A stretch of 64,000 nt of DNA, taken from NCBI GenBank assembly GCA_944989445.1, contig CALYLW010000038.1, forward strand, positions 2,420,813 to 2,484,812, given 5' to 3'. Position 1 is the first letter of the stretch, and every line of letters starts with the position of its first letter. A program made the position numbers and the translations under genes. Origin of the DNA: Ampullaceana balthica (taxonomy: Eukaryota; Mollusca; Gastropoda; Lymnaeidae). The notes below the pieces were generated by a model. The model had not been told where the DNA came from. It ran no database searches and saw only the letters and a program-made list of their open reading frames with translations. This document shows positions 12,640-23,569 of the stretch, one piece after another.

Positions 12640-14361
12640 AATACATATAAATACCTTAGAAATAAAATGTTCTTTGTTTTGACTTATCATGATTTATTTT
12701 ATTACTAAAATTAATGTAAAATAATGTAAGGGAAACCACTGCCATAAAAGATAAACGTTAACAAATGGGACGACCTCTCTTTTACCCATGCAAATTTAAG
12801 CATGCAGCAAACAAAAATGTACGATTTTTTTTTCTATAGAAACAATTAGTTTAAAAAATCAATTCTTTTAAATGTTTTTGTACAAAAACATTTAAAGTAT
12901 ATTTCAATCTTTTCATTTTTTCTCAGTTAGTTTCGATTTTGTCTTCTTTTTATTTGACGTCATTATAATTGTGAAAAATGTATGACAGTAATTGTTTATT
13001 TGTTTCACAATTTAATCTTCCAAACTTTTGAAAAATATAACAAGTGAACCACTAAAAATAATTTAAATCAAAATCAAAATTTAAATAATTTAAATCAAAA
13101 GAAATTTATTTTAATTCGATCATAACAAAAAATAGTTAAGGAACTTTTTCCACGTCAAAATTTATGGCACCGGAAAAGTTTTATACGGATTCCAAAGTTA
13201 GTGGTAGGTTTTTTTAACCTTTATCTTATCTTATCTGTTACAGACGCGCCTACTATACGGAGGATTATTGCGTCCTACGCTTGTCCGTGGTTTATGTCTA
13301 TTTTTGCATTTTGGTTTGAGTGTTGGTTTTTATTTACATTTAGAAACGAAATGTTGAGGCACACTCTATACAGCCAAATCTAGCATATCAGTACCTAAGT
13401 ACCATAACAAATGTACAAACGGCTTGTAATAGCTACCATATCAGCACAAGAAAGGTTACAGAGTTCTACAGAATTATGGTAAAAACTTAAACACCTCCAG
13501 GAATCATAATGGTGGGCACGTTAATCATAAGACCTAAGAATAACTGCAAAGTATGAGAGAAAAAAAGTTGAGCAAACTCAGAAAAAAGGCATGCGATGGT
13601 ATCTGGTTACGTAAAATATACCAAACAACGACGCAAGCAGTGGCGTAGCAAGAGGGTGTGGAGGGTGCGGTTCGCACCGGGCGGCACACATTTAAGGGGC
13701 AGCATTTCTGGGCATTTGAAAAGGACAGCCATTTCCAAAAACCTCCGTTTTTCATTTGAAGGGGGAAAACCCAGGTGAAACAAAAATATTCGTTCTTTTT
13801 TTGATTACACAATGTTTGTTATAACTAAGGTATAACCGTTCAGGATTTTAAAATTGCTTAAAGATGGTATCCATTTGTTTGGAAAATTAAGTTGTATAGG
13901 TCACAGATGACGCTTTTAAAAGAAAACTACACACAAAAAAAACACATCACCGCTTGGCCAAAAATACTATTAATATCGCCAAGACAGTTTTTGCGTGGAT
14001 ATTCGACATTCGCATATTAATGTGTTGCCTTCACTGTAGTTGCTGTTGAATTTCAAATGTTGAGTTTAACTTGCAAGAAGTAATTTATATTACTGTTTTA
14101 GTTTTCAAAAAAATATTCTAAGGTAAGTTATTAAAATTTTAATTAATTTTGTTTTAGTTGCATTAAAGTAGCACACATATTTAGTGTTTTTCATTAAAAT
14201 TAAAATACGGGTTTTCATTAAAAATGTTTGACAGAGACAGTTTTTTAAACTTTCCATCCCCTGCTCAGAAAATTTTGTGAATTACCTCCCGTACCGTTGC
14301 AATTCACATAATTATAGACCTCTAAACGCCAACCCCTCCCTCTTTTTATTTTAAAATGCAG
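12640..14361 (+). other. Paralogous block A, 5' part (upstream of DUF229 pseudogene A)
   Basis: This non-coding stretch aligns by eye with 20200-22043. Shared landmarks in the same order are GGGAAACCACTG, TTTTACCCATGCAAA, the TTTGACGTCATTATAAT-like segment, and AGTGGTAGGTTTTT. It is therefore one copy of an old segmental duplication that includes the DUF229 pseudogene downstream. At 13651 there is an unpaired hAT-like end (CAGTGGCGTAGCAAGAGG). Confidence 0.65.
13221..13345 (-). mobile_element. LINE 3'-tail fragment
   Basis: On the minus strand this reads GTAGGACGCAATAATC followed by a TATAG/GGCGCGTC stem partner and CAGATAAGATAAGATAA. It matches the 3' end of the LINE at 51012-51612 and the tail of the SINEs. 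Block B lacks it at the corresponding position (after AGTGGTAGGTTTTT at about 21160), so it inserted after the block duplication, or was lost from B. Confidence 0.65.
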
Positions 14362-15586
14362 GATGTTGACTCTGCTTTCCGGGTCGTCTGATATTACTGA
14401 TTGTTCTACTCGTCATCGCCTCGTTCGTTCTTGACGCTACGACAACCACAAACTACAGAGAACGGTTACCAGCCATGTTTCGGAGTCATTTCCTCGGGGG
14501 CCGAAAGTTTGTTTCCCCCTTCAAACAGTGGAAAAGAATGGGATCACCGCCCATGACGATGACGTTGAATGCGTCTTCCCGCGCGTCACTTCGTTGAACC
14601 CGATCGTTGTGAAGTTGGCGGAAACAACGAAGCCCTAAGGGGCCATCCATATATTATGTACGCAAGGAGAGGGGAGGGGGGTCTTAAATTAACATAAATT
14701 TGCGTATGGATGTGTACGGGTGGGGAGGGGGGCCTCGACTGAATGTGTACGTACGCACAACAAATTTAATTTGCATAATACTAAGCCTTGTAACGTAAAC
14801 CGCGCAGGCTGCAAACGGCATTCGAGACCGACCGAGTCAAGACTGATATGCAATAATGTTTTATAATTTAATGCAAACGAAATTCTGAACTTTTAATTAC
14901 TTGGAAGTAATTAACATGTGATTCAGACCAGATGTTGACAAACTACTAAAATATATCTGTCTGATTTATATTTCTATTTCTTGAAATCAGTAGAAATTAC
15001 TCTTTCGCCCACCGGTGCCTTAGCCGTTATAAATACACAACGAGACGACGATTTCACTGCTTGTATTGTTCTATTTTAATAGTTTTGTTATGCAGTGTTC
15101 AAGACTATATAATTTGAATTTTCGATTGTATTTCTTTAATAATTTCAAAATGAAAAACACGATATTACAAAACTATAATGGGGCCGTCAATGAATGACGT
15201 CACGCGATTTGGACCGATTTTTACCCCAGCCCCCTCGTCACACTTCGTTACAAAAGCGTAGACCCCCCTCTAGTATGACGCCACAAAGGGGGCGTCAAAA
15301 ATAAATGACGTCACTCACCTAGAGAGGGGTTGAATATTTGTGACGAAAGAGAAGGGGCAGTTTAAGAAATATGATGTCACATCAAAACGCGTAACTTTAA
15401 ATAAAAGTTGCTCTTAAATAGTTGATTGTTTACAACTTTTTTAATGACGTTTTACATGGGCTTCACGCGTCTTACGTTATTAGAGTGCAGCCTTACACTG
15501 AAGCAGACACATACCGACGTACCACTGTCTTCAAGTCCCACAAACTCATGAAGTAATGCACCCTTAAATTTCAAAATGAGTGTTTT

Positions 15587-16470
15587 TAAATCCTTTTTAT
15601 TAACTTGTGGTGTCTATTTGAGCCCTTGATTGTCGAAAAACTTTGGATCGATTTTTAACCAACTTAATCATATGCTAGCCAGCTGAAATTTTCCAGGCAG
15701 ACTCGTGCCGATAATAAAATGATGTATCAAAATTTCAGATAAATCGAATGTACCGTAATTAAATTAATGAATTTTTAGATTATCTTTAGTTATCTCTATG
15801 TAACATGTTAATTTTTGTGCTTGAGTGTCGCGGTGCGTATTATATTGAACAATCTTTCCTGTCGCGCAATAAGGTGCGTATTATATTGACAATACTTTTT
15901 AAAAAATATATTCCCGATCGGTGCGCATTATATTAAACATGTTTTACGAGTAATATGAGACATAAACTAAAAAAATTATTTTTGGATTGTCTTTCGCTGC
16001 GTATTACAATGAACATTCTTTTAGCTATGTCTCCTATATAAAGGTAAATGCATAAAATAAAAACAGGGTATTAGTAGGCCTGACAGGACGTAACACAACA
16101 GCGAACGTTTCGGCAAAGAGCCTTTTTCAACGGACAAATAGTACACAAATGAAACGAATAAAACGAAATAATAGAAAAAAACACACACTTAGCTGCGGTG
16201 AAATCCAAGTAGTCCAGTAGAGATGGACTACTTGGATTTCACCGCAGCTAAGTGTTTTTTTCTTCTATTATTTCGTTTTATTCGTTTCATTTGTGTACTA
16301 TTTGTCCGTTGAAGAAGGCTCTTTGCCGAAACGTTCGCTGTTGTGTTACGTCCTGTCAGGCCTACTAATACCCTGCTTTTATTTTATGCATTTACCTTTT
16401 TAAAAGCCTGATTGCAGTCTCACCCCCATTACTCCTATATAAAGGATTTATAGTCAACAACTTGGATTTT
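15587..16470 (+). mobile_element. Diverged copy of the ~0.5 kb AAATCCTTTAT element, split by a later insertion
   Basis: It starts TTTAAATCCTTTTTATTAAC, contains TATCAAAATTTCAGATAAATCG, TACCGTAATTAAATTAATG and three GGTGCGTATTATATT-like segments, and ends AAAGGATTTATAGTCAACAA. The same order is seen in the array at 57706-59165. The insertion at 16045-16431 lies inside its right end. Confidence 0.7.
16045..16431. mobile_element. Penelope-like foldback insertion with 14-bp target duplication
   Basis: Two arms of about 172 bases (16045-16216 and 16224-16394) are near-perfect inverted copies around a 7-base loop, differing by only a few bases and a small indel. A 35-base tail follows. CTCCTATATAAAGG flanks both sides (16031-16044, 16432-16445), a 14-bp target-site duplication. 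Each arm contains TTGAAGAAGGCTCTTTGCCG followed by AAACG. This resembles the hammerhead-ribozyme-like motif found in the pseudo-LTRs of Penelope-like retroelements. No reverse transcriptase is present. Foldback structure is certain; the Penelope assignment is inference. Confidence 0.7.
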
Positions 16471-17040
16471 ACGAAACTTGGTTTTCTTTTTCTTTTACAA
16501 TTAGGTCAATGAGAAATACTAAAATGGAATTGCTCCTGTTTTATTGCTGAATCTGGCCCAAATCCAGAAAAATTGGACTGGAGCCGAATGCGGATTTGTA
16601 AAAATTGCCAGATTCCGGATTTACCGGAGCTGGAGCCGAAATCCGGTACACCCCTATACACTGTATACTTAAAATTAATTTTTCAATAAGGTGAGTGGGG
16701 GCTAAGCGAATTTGTACGTACACATAGAGAAGAGGGTCCCGAAAATTTCTGAGATGCAACATGGGGAAGGAGGTGGGTAAGAAAATAAGAATTTGTGCTT
16801 ACGTAATATATTGATTGCCCCTAATCACGTGCCACGATCTCTCCCGAGAACTTACGCCCATAAAGGACAGGTTGCTGGGGATTCGTCGAAATGATTTTCG
16901 GTGATATGGGCGTTAACTGTACAAATTAAGAGATGATTGCCCATAGAGTAAATTTCAGTGAAAATTTCAGTGATTGGATAAAAGAATTACCCTTCCTAGG
17001 GATTGGGGGGGGGGCTTTCTGATGGTCAAAGGCTTCGAAT

Positions 17041-17333
17041 ATGATTCGCTGTGGTCGAGTGGCAGCGCGCTCGACTGTCGTACCGATGGTAACGGGTTCG
17101 AATCCGTGTGAAGGCAAGGGTTTGTTCCCGGGGCCTAGGGCGTCCCTGAGTCACCCCGCTCCGACTGGGTACCTAACACTACATGTAGTTAGGCGGCTGG
17201 GTAATGCGTGGAACCCACAAAGCCGTGGCCTGTGATTGCTGCATCACTTGCCAACAGATCATCTGTCATGGTCTGTGGACGCAACTATCTTCTGCATAGA
17301 AGGAGCGTCTGTATAGATAAGATAAGATAAGAA
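17041..17333 (+). mobile_element. tRNA-derived SINE, copy 1
   Basis: The head has a perfect RNA polymerase III A box (TGGTCGAGTGG, from 17052) and B box (GGTTCGAATCC, from 17094) at tRNA-like spacing. The body contains GTTCCCGGGGCCTAGGGCGT and TTAGGCGGCTGGGTAATGCG. The tail has GGACGC...CTTCTGCATAGAAGG...GCGTC and ends in GATAAGATAAGATAAG. A second copy is at 51931-52205. It sits inside DUF229 pseudogene A. The similarity is to tRNA promoters in general; I do not assign a parental tRNA. Confidence 0.85.
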
Positions 17334-18359
17334 AGACTTTTCTAGGACCTCCACTGGCTCATCCAGAAGAAAATCCACATCGAGGAGAATTCGAGGTCAC
17401 ATTTAAAGGGGCGAGAGGCCAAGTGCACACCTGGGATAACTTGAGCGTCAAGGTGGTGGGAATAGAATAGATCTCAAGAAATCAGTTGATGCTCACATCT
17501 ATCTTAAGGGAAGCCTCACATCATACGACATGAAAATTTAAGCACAGCAGGACAGGAATGCCTGGCTAAACATTCCTCCCTTGTCTAGTGGCTCGTATGT
17601 GGAGGAAGATTACAAATGGTGGAACGAGTCGGAGTTCTCGGACGATTTCGATCTGCTATCGGAAGAGGCTGAGAGAGCTGGCTACCGAAATATATCTACC
17701 AAAAACTGTGCCAGGAGGGTACCTTTCAATAAAGAGATATAAGACTTTAAAAGTGTGTGTGTGAGGGGGGGGGGTGTCGAATCTATGCGGTCAGCTCAGA
17801 AAGATTTCGGTAAGTCACACAGCCCGAAATCGATTTCCATTTGGACTACATCGGTCAGTGTGTGAAAACGTATAGTAAAACTCCGGTGTACGCGACCGTT
17901 CTTTTGTCTACAGTGACCCATGGTGACTAGAGGGCTTCCTTAAGAATGGAGACACATTTTCCCCAATTTTACCCTCAGCTTAACATCCGGGTCACCTAAA
18001 CCAGTTCTTGCCGATCACGATCTCAAATCATGGTCCCCAACACGGACAGGTAAGGAACATGTTGGACGACCTCTGACCTACATATAAATGGGGTAATGAT
18101 ACCCGCGTCTATGCGAAAAAGCAGAATCTTAAAAAAAAATTCAAACAGCGATGATCAAACTTCCACTAGTCTCGGTTAATGACGTCAGAAACACTCAGAT
18201 GCTGAAGGTCGTTGCCCGGCAACGCTGTTTACAAAGCTACGGCATCCACCGAGTTCAACAGAAATGGTTATCCGAATGACACGACTCGCCAGTGACTATA
18301 AATGTGGCAGATAAGGTTGATCGAATCGACCTGCCCAGTGACCAGTCTCTTTAGATGAA

Positions 18360-18605
18360 ATAAAAGAGTTAAAACAGGATTTTTAAAAAACAATGTTTTT
18401 TATAAGTGGACTAAAAAGAAGAAAATAATTTAAAACTTATATGTTCAAGTACTTAGATTTAATATGACTAAAAACGTGGGGCGGGTGTTTGGTATAACAA
18501 TTAAAGATTTATAATTTAGAAGGCAAAATAGAAATCTATAAGTGAGAGAATGAGTGAACTGCATATGTAAAACCTCATAAGCACCCGCCTCACGTACTGC
18601 GACAT
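18360..18605 (+). repeat. Single arm of a foldback family (relative of 43935-44400)
   Basis: The segment contains TAAGTGGACTAAAAAGAA, then GGGGCGGGTGTTTGGTATAA, then TATAATTTAGAAGGCAAAA and ATCTATAAGTGAGAGAATGA, ending AGCACCCGCC. The same words occur in both arms of the hairpin at 44046-44290. No coding content. Confidence 0.6.
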
Positions 18606-18607
18606 GA

Positions 18608-18765
18608 TACCCTGACAAAAATCATCCTTCAAGGGGGCCGGCGAAAAGGTCGACAGCGGAAAAGCTGGCTTGAAAACATAAAGGAATGGACAGCGATAAG
18701 ATTGAATTAATTATTGGCCGCCGCTCAAGAAAGGCAAATGTGAAGATCGTTGTCTGTTGATGTGT
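18608..18765 (+). pseudogene. LINE reverse-transcriptase C-terminal fragment
   Basis: The plus strand reads TLTKIILQGGRRKGRQRKSW and then LENIKEWT, followed by LLAAAQERQ. This matches the C-terminal end of the LINE at 566-2450 (KTILQG, GRKRGRQKKRW, DDIKEWTG, RAAQDRD). It is a short tail fragment joined to a Helitron-like end. Confidence 0.75.
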
Positions 18766-18888
18766 CCATTTGGTCCCCGTCCGTCATTTGGTTTTTCCGT
18801 GATTGTGGATCTTACAGTCGAAAAGTGAAACATACAAACATACAAAGATACAAATATACAAACACCAACTGAGTTTTATATATTAGAT
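18757..18888 (-). mobile_element. Helitron-like 5' end, inverted copy
   Basis: Complement of the element end at 6962-7110. It begins (minus strand) at TCTAATATATAAAACTCAGT and includes GTTTGTATATTTGTATC and CCAAATGACGGACGGGGACC. Only the terminal part is recognisable. Confidence 0.45.
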
Positions 18889-19309
18889 TAGCTCTACCTC
18901 TTTTTTTGCCAAGCATTTTCTAGCTTTATAAAGAATATTCAAGTGATTTCGAAGACTGCTTTCCTTCAGAATTAGTCCATTTTTCAGAACTCTTCAAAAA
19001 AGTTTTTGTCCAGCCCGTGGCTCAAGTTCAGGAACAAGAAGTAGCACACTGCGAAACTCAAAACACATGCACAGAGATAAAAATGTTGCTGTTTTTGAAT
19101 GAGCTAAATTTTATACAATCTTTTCCAAATGTACACATCGCACTTGGCATCTGTCTCTCAATGATGACATCAAACTGCAGCGGAAAGTGATCATATTCAA
19201 AATTTAAAAAATGAAATTTGAAGTTGCATAGGATAACAAAGACTGAGCCTGCTCTAGCTCTTTCTCTCTCACTTTTTCTCTCTAATGAGCATTGAAAAGG
19301 AAATCGTAA
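18889..19309. other. No gene seen
   Basis: AT-rich sequence between repeats. The minus-strand open frame at 19058-19360 runs into the end of the neighbouring MITE and has low-complexity S/E/R content from a CT-rich tract. I see nothing to support it. Confidence 0.4.
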
Positions 19310-19855
19310 GGGACCGTCCATAAATGACGTCACGCAACTAGGGGAGAGGGGGCTCCCCACATTTGTGACGATGTGTGACGAAGGGGAGGAGGGTTTAAGA
19401 ATTGTGACGTCACGTCAAAACAGGATAATTTAAATCAAAGTTCCACTAAACTAAACACATATTCTGTAGGCCTGAGACTAATCTCTTAAGGCCTTGGCTA
19501 GTACCTGGGCAATCTGCTCCATCTGCTGAGCAGTGCCATACAACATTGTCTTTACATGGCACTCCTCCACTAAAATATTCGATTTCTTACTATTTATTTA
19601 ATGACATTTTACATGGATTCACGCGTGTTACGATATTAGAGTGTAGCCTTACTCTAAATGCATACTACAATACTAAAATGGCAATAAAGTGATTTGAAAC
19701 AGGCTCATTTTCAAACAGGAAATAACGCTTTTTTCGTGTTTAAGCTTTGTGACGTCATATTGGAAAAAAAAAGGGGGGGGGGTCTAAGTTTTGTGACGAA
19801 GTATGTTGAGAGGGGGAGGGGGGGTAAAAATTGGCCAAAATCGCTGGACGGCCCC
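19310..19855. mobile_element. TIR MITE (GGGACCGTCCATAAATGACG) with TAA target duplication
   Basis: The left end is GGGACCGTCCATAAATGACG and the right end is the complement of GGGGCCGTCCAGCGATTTTG. TAA flanks both sides (19307-19309, 19856-19858). It is rich in GTGACGTCA and G-runs and has no transposase. It belongs to the same GGGGCCGTCC family as the ends at 14639, 15180, 49115 and 50329. A 3-bp TAA duplication suggests a PIF/Harbinger-type source. Confidence 0.75.
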
Positions 19856-20149
19856 TAAGCTCACGTAGCTTTAATGACTTGATTGATAATTTCGCCATTA
19901 GAAAACATCGCAAACGAAGGTTATAGATTAAAATAAATAATAATAATTGTTTTAATGACGTGTGGATTCGTGTAACTTAATTTAGTTGACGTCTATTTCA
20001 TTTTTTTTGTCTTATTACACTCTGCCTCACAAGTTACACAGTCTTATATTACCTGCTAGCAATCATTTTATTTAAATGGACGCTGCCTGGACAGGGCCAC
20101 AGTTTGAATTGCAGCCAGGGGCACCGTGAAGTCGTAATCCGCCCCTGAA

Positions 20150-22043
20150 AGAGCCTCAATTAGTATTATCTCCAAAATGAAAGGTTCCTTGAATAATGAT
20201 TTCTTTTTTAAATTACTAAAATTATAGCAGAAGTGTAGGGGAAACCACTGTCATAAAAGATGAACGATAACAAGAGGTACGATCCTCCCTTTTACCCATG
20301 CAAACTAAAGCGTGCAGTAAAAATCGTGCGATCATTGTCCATAGAAATAATAAATTATAAGTCTCAATCCTCTTAAAATTTTTTTTAGGGCTGGTGCTGA
20401 TTAAACTTCTTTGTTCGATTAATCGGGTGAAAATTTAAGCGATTAATTTCGATTAATTATATTTTTATAACGCATATATAGATTACGTTATGTTGCGATC
20501 CATTATTTCGCGAAATCGGTTAAGTCGCGGAAATTCCATTGGTTCCAAATTTTGTGATGTGACACAGCAAATTCGTTCTGCTATGCAAGAAATAAGTAAG
20601 AAAAACCTTTTTGTTTACGTATGCACGTCTAAATAAATAATAATAATACGAGGGAAAACTATGTAAGTAAGAAAAAATATAAATTTAAATTTGAAAAAAA
20701 AATTAAATTAATTTTTAATAAATTTTAATCAAATTTTAATCGATCAAATTAATTATAATCGGTTAACATTTTTAAAGATTAATCGATTAATTAATCGTTA
20801 ATTTCAGCAGCTCTAGTTTAAACAAAAATATTTAAAACATATTTCTATCTTAATCTTTTTATTTTTACGAAGTTAGTTTTGGTTTTTTCCCCTTATTATT
20901 TGACGTCATTTATTATTGTGAAAAATCTATGAAACAAATTGTTGATTCTTTTCTCAGACTAATCTTAACAAACTTTAAAAGAATACAAAATGCGTAGCAA
21001 TATTTACATTATTTAAATCATAATTTTTAAAATGAAATTTATGACAACCAGCTTTATTTTAATTCTTTCATAACAATAATTGTTTCAGGAACATTTTTCA
21101 CATCAAAAAATAATGGCAATAATTGAAAAATTATATAGGGATTCAAATAACAGTGGTAGGTTTTTCCTGTATTTAAATTCAGACACAAAATGTAGAAGTA
21201 CAAACTAGCAAGCGCTACTATATCAGTACCACTAGTACCAGAAACAAAATGTTCAAGCTATCCCAGATCTAACAAATCAGTTCGAGAAACAAAATGTACA
21301 AGTTAGCCAGAACTACCATAATTAGTATTAGGTCTGCTATTTTTGTTATTTTAATCACAGTTTTAGCAATTATTGTTATATTGTATTTAAAATGTGTATG
21401 TATTAAGGTTAGTTTAACAATTAACCCAAGATATTCGCTTTTTTTGGTCAGTATTTTAATAGTATGCGATGTTTTTTTCCCCAAAGATTCGAGTGTTACA
21501 TATAGGCCTTGTATTCTATTACTAGAAATATTAGGGTCTTTTTGGGGACGAATTTCATTACAATTTAATAAAAGATACGAGTCAATATGTAAATGTAGGT
21601 AAATTGAGAAAGATGTATCTTATCAGCTATTTATTAATTCTTCGTTAATTTTAGACAGCTTATTGGACTTGAACAAGAAAAAACTGTTTCGTAATTTTAC
21701 TACGCTATAACAATTTTGAGAACTTATTGATTCGACTGTATTTATGCTTCAAAACATTGTTCCGCTAAAATATAACCCAAAAATAGAGCCAATGAGTTAT
21801 GACGTTTTCCGTTTCAAGAAATGACAAGCCCTATTGGTTTATATGAGTATGGAGGTGGGGGAGAAGAGGAAGAGTCCAGAGACTAATCTGCGCAGACAAT
21901 TTTTGACAAAGTTACACGTGCGAATTTCTGTCCAATGCTCATAATTTTTGTAGATTCTATCCCGGTCAGTTTCAATGTATATTTTAAAAACATAAATCTC
22001 TAGCCAGCAACTCCTTTCCTTTATTCATTTTTTAAAAATACAG
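20150..22043 (+). other. Paralogous block B, 5' part (upstream of DUF229 pseudogene B)
   Basis: Non-coding counterpart of 12640-14361, sharing the same ordered landmarks (GGGAAACCACTG, TTTTACCCATGCAAA, TTTGACGTCATTTATTATTG, AGTGGTAGGTTTTT). It carries a hAT-type MITE at 20386-20815 that block A lacks. The open frame at 21294-21602 (rich in I, V, L) is a chance frame in AT-rich DNA as far as I can tell. Confidence 0.6.
20386..20815. mobile_element. hAT-type MITE (TAGGGCTG ends), copy in block B
   Basis: The left end is TAGGGCTGGTGCTGATTAA and the right end is the complement of TAGAGCTGCTGAAATTAACG; the body is AT-rich with ATTAATCG repeats. Comparison with block A (about 12860-12880) shows uninterrupted sequence, confirming a unit insertion. 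The flanking octamers (ATTTTTTT, GTTTAAAC) match poorly, so the target duplication has decayed. Same family as 2573-3394. Confidence 0.65.
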
Positions 22044-23569
22044 GATGTCGACTCTGCTTTCCGTGTCGTCTGATATTACTGATTGTTCTTCTCGCCATCG
22101 TCTCATTCGTACTTGACGTCACGACAACCGCAAACTACAGAGAACGGTTACCAGCCTTTTTTCCGAGTCATTTCCTCGGGGGCCGAAGGTTTGTATCCTC
22201 CTTCAAACAATGGAACAGAATGGGGTCAGTGCCCAAGACGACGACACTGAATGCGTCTTCCCGCGCGTCACTTCGTTCAACCCGATCAACGAAGCCCACA
22301 TCACGTGCCCCGATCTCCCCCGAGAACATACGTACGTAGATGACGGGTGGCTGCTAATCAACTCAACATACGTCGAACTGATGTACGATGATAGTGGCAT
22401 TAACTGCCCAAATCAAGAGATAAATGGTGTTCGAGTTAAGTTCCGTTACACGTTCAGCGTGTGGAGAAAAAACGTATAAACGATAATTTCCCCGCCTAGG
22501 GCCGGGAAGTTTCTGTCGGTCTAGTGCTTAGACGAGTCCAACATCGTTTCTAGGAATTACTAATATCTCGCCCCGAACTGCATCGAAGAGAAGGCGAGAT
22601 TAAATTTAAATGGGCAAGAGGCCTAGACGGGGAGACCTTGAGAGTCATGGTGGTGGGATTACATGGTGGTGGGATTACAATAAATCTATAGAAATTATTT
22701 AACGAAGCAGACTCAGTTAACTTCTGTGGATTGCAAGGCTAAAGTTGATCCACTGATGAGGTGCTCGTATGTGGAGGACTATTACAAAAGACGGAACGAG
22801 TCGGAGTTCTCGGACGGTTTCGATCTGCTGTCGGAGGAGTTTGAGAGGGCTGCCACAGAAGTAGTTTTATCAAAAACTTTGTCTCGAGGATCGCTTTCAG
22901 AACAGAGAAGCAGGACTTCAGACTTGACCCTTTCCAACACTCCACCCCCCGCACTTTGCGTCGAGCTTGGAAAGGGGGGCGAATCTATGCTGTCAGCTGA
23001 GAAAGGGTGGCGAATATATGCTGTCAGCTGGGAAAGATTTCACGGGGTCACACAGCCGGTAACTGAGTCGGTCCGTTTCCACAAGCGTTTAAGAAAACTC
23101 CGGCGTACGCCATAGTTCGTTTGTCCAAACTGACCCTTAACAAGTAGACGGCTTCCGGAAGGATGGGCACGCATTTTCCCCAATTTTATTATCCGGGGGA
23201 CAGCTAAACCAGTCCCTGCTGATCACGATTTCAGTTCTCGGTCCCCAATATGGAGAAACACGTGGACCGTGTTGTGTGTTCTCTGAGCGTTAACTGGCAA
23301 ATGATGCATGCTACTATGGAAAAAAACTATTAAAAATAAAATATCAAAACAGCGATGATCAAACTTCCACCCGTCACAGTTAATGACGTCAGAGACACTC
23401 AGATTCTAATCGTCGCTCTTCAGATGTTGCCCAGCTACGCTGTTTACAAAGCTACGGAGTTCTCCTAAGAAAACAGAAGTGATGTTTCGATTGGCATGAC
23501 TCGCCAGTGAAGATAATTGTGACAGATACTGTTGATAGAAACAAACTGTCCGATGACCAGTCTGTGTAG
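22044..23569 (+). pseudogene. DUF229 pseudogene B
   Basis: Decayed DUF229 paralogue collinear with the gene at 4460-6483, preceded by an AG acceptor at 22042-22043. Fragments: signal anchor (RLILLIVLLAIVSFVLD, about 22060-22110); TECVFPRVTSFNPINEAHIT and STYVELMYDDSGINC (22210-22479); LRVMVVGLHGG, the former FDGVSR region (about 22630-22670); NESEFSDGFDLLSEEFERA (22795-22855); TPAYAIVRLSKLTLNK (about 23100-23148); LNQSLLITIS...GPQYGE (about 23205-23260); QMLPSYAVYKATEF (about 23420-23465); a terminal VDRNKLSDDQSV before TAG at 23567. Each piece is in a different frame, and the metal-binding Asp of FDGVSR and the DH of SDHGPR are gone. The 89- and 129-residue open frames are pieces or out-of-frame shadows of it. 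Confidence 0.85.

Larger units (their letters stand above)
14639..16821. mobile_element. TIR element with TAA target duplication (PIF/Harbinger-like)
   Basis: The ends are GGGGCCATCCATATATTATG at the left and the complement of GGGGCAATCAATATATTACG at the right. TAA occurs on both sides (14636-14638, 16822-16824). Pseudogene B has uninterrupted sequence at the corresponding place (about 22295-22305), so the insertion boundaries are confirmed by an empty site. A 3-bp TAA duplication fits PIF/Harbinger elements. No transposase is visible. The body holds a related GGGGCCGTCAATGAATGACG end at 15180, a roughly 0.5 kb dispersed element and a Penelope-like foldback. Confidence 0.75.
14362..18354 (+). 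pseudogene. DUF229 pseudogene A, interrupted by several insertions
   Basis: Collinear fragments of a DUF229 gene follow an AG acceptor at 14360-14361. Visible pieces are: signal anchor (RLILLIVLLVIASFVLD), then after the inserted element at 14639-16821 the ITC..LSREL remnant (16825-16932); after the SINE, FEVTFKGARGQ and NLSVKVVGI (17390-17465); NESEFSDDFDLLSEEAERAG (17625-17690); TPVYATVLLSTVTHGD (17885-17935); GHLNQFLPITISNHGPQHG (about 17990-18050); LPGNAVYKAT near 18210; and INVADKVDRIDLPSDQSL before the TAG at 18352. Frameshifts and stops lie between them. The catalytic FDGVSR is lost and SDHGPR has become SNHGPQ. The order matches the intact gene at 4460-6483. Confidence 0.8.

Noticed and set aside
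13596..13778. Short overlapping frames on both strands near 13.6 kb
   Set aside because: They cover a hAT-like terminus (CAGTGGCGTAGCAAG) and have no domain.
21294..21602. 102-residue hydrophobic open frame
   Set aside because: I/V/L-rich because of AT-rich DNA, with an overlapping minus-strand frame of similar length. No homologue recognised, and it is in the non-coding part of a duplicated block.
22726..23115. 129-residue open frame (and its duplicate at 33523-33912) as an intact gene
   Set aside because: The first 45 residues are a DUF229 fragment and the rest is out of frame with it. Neighbouring DUF229 pieces lie in other frames.
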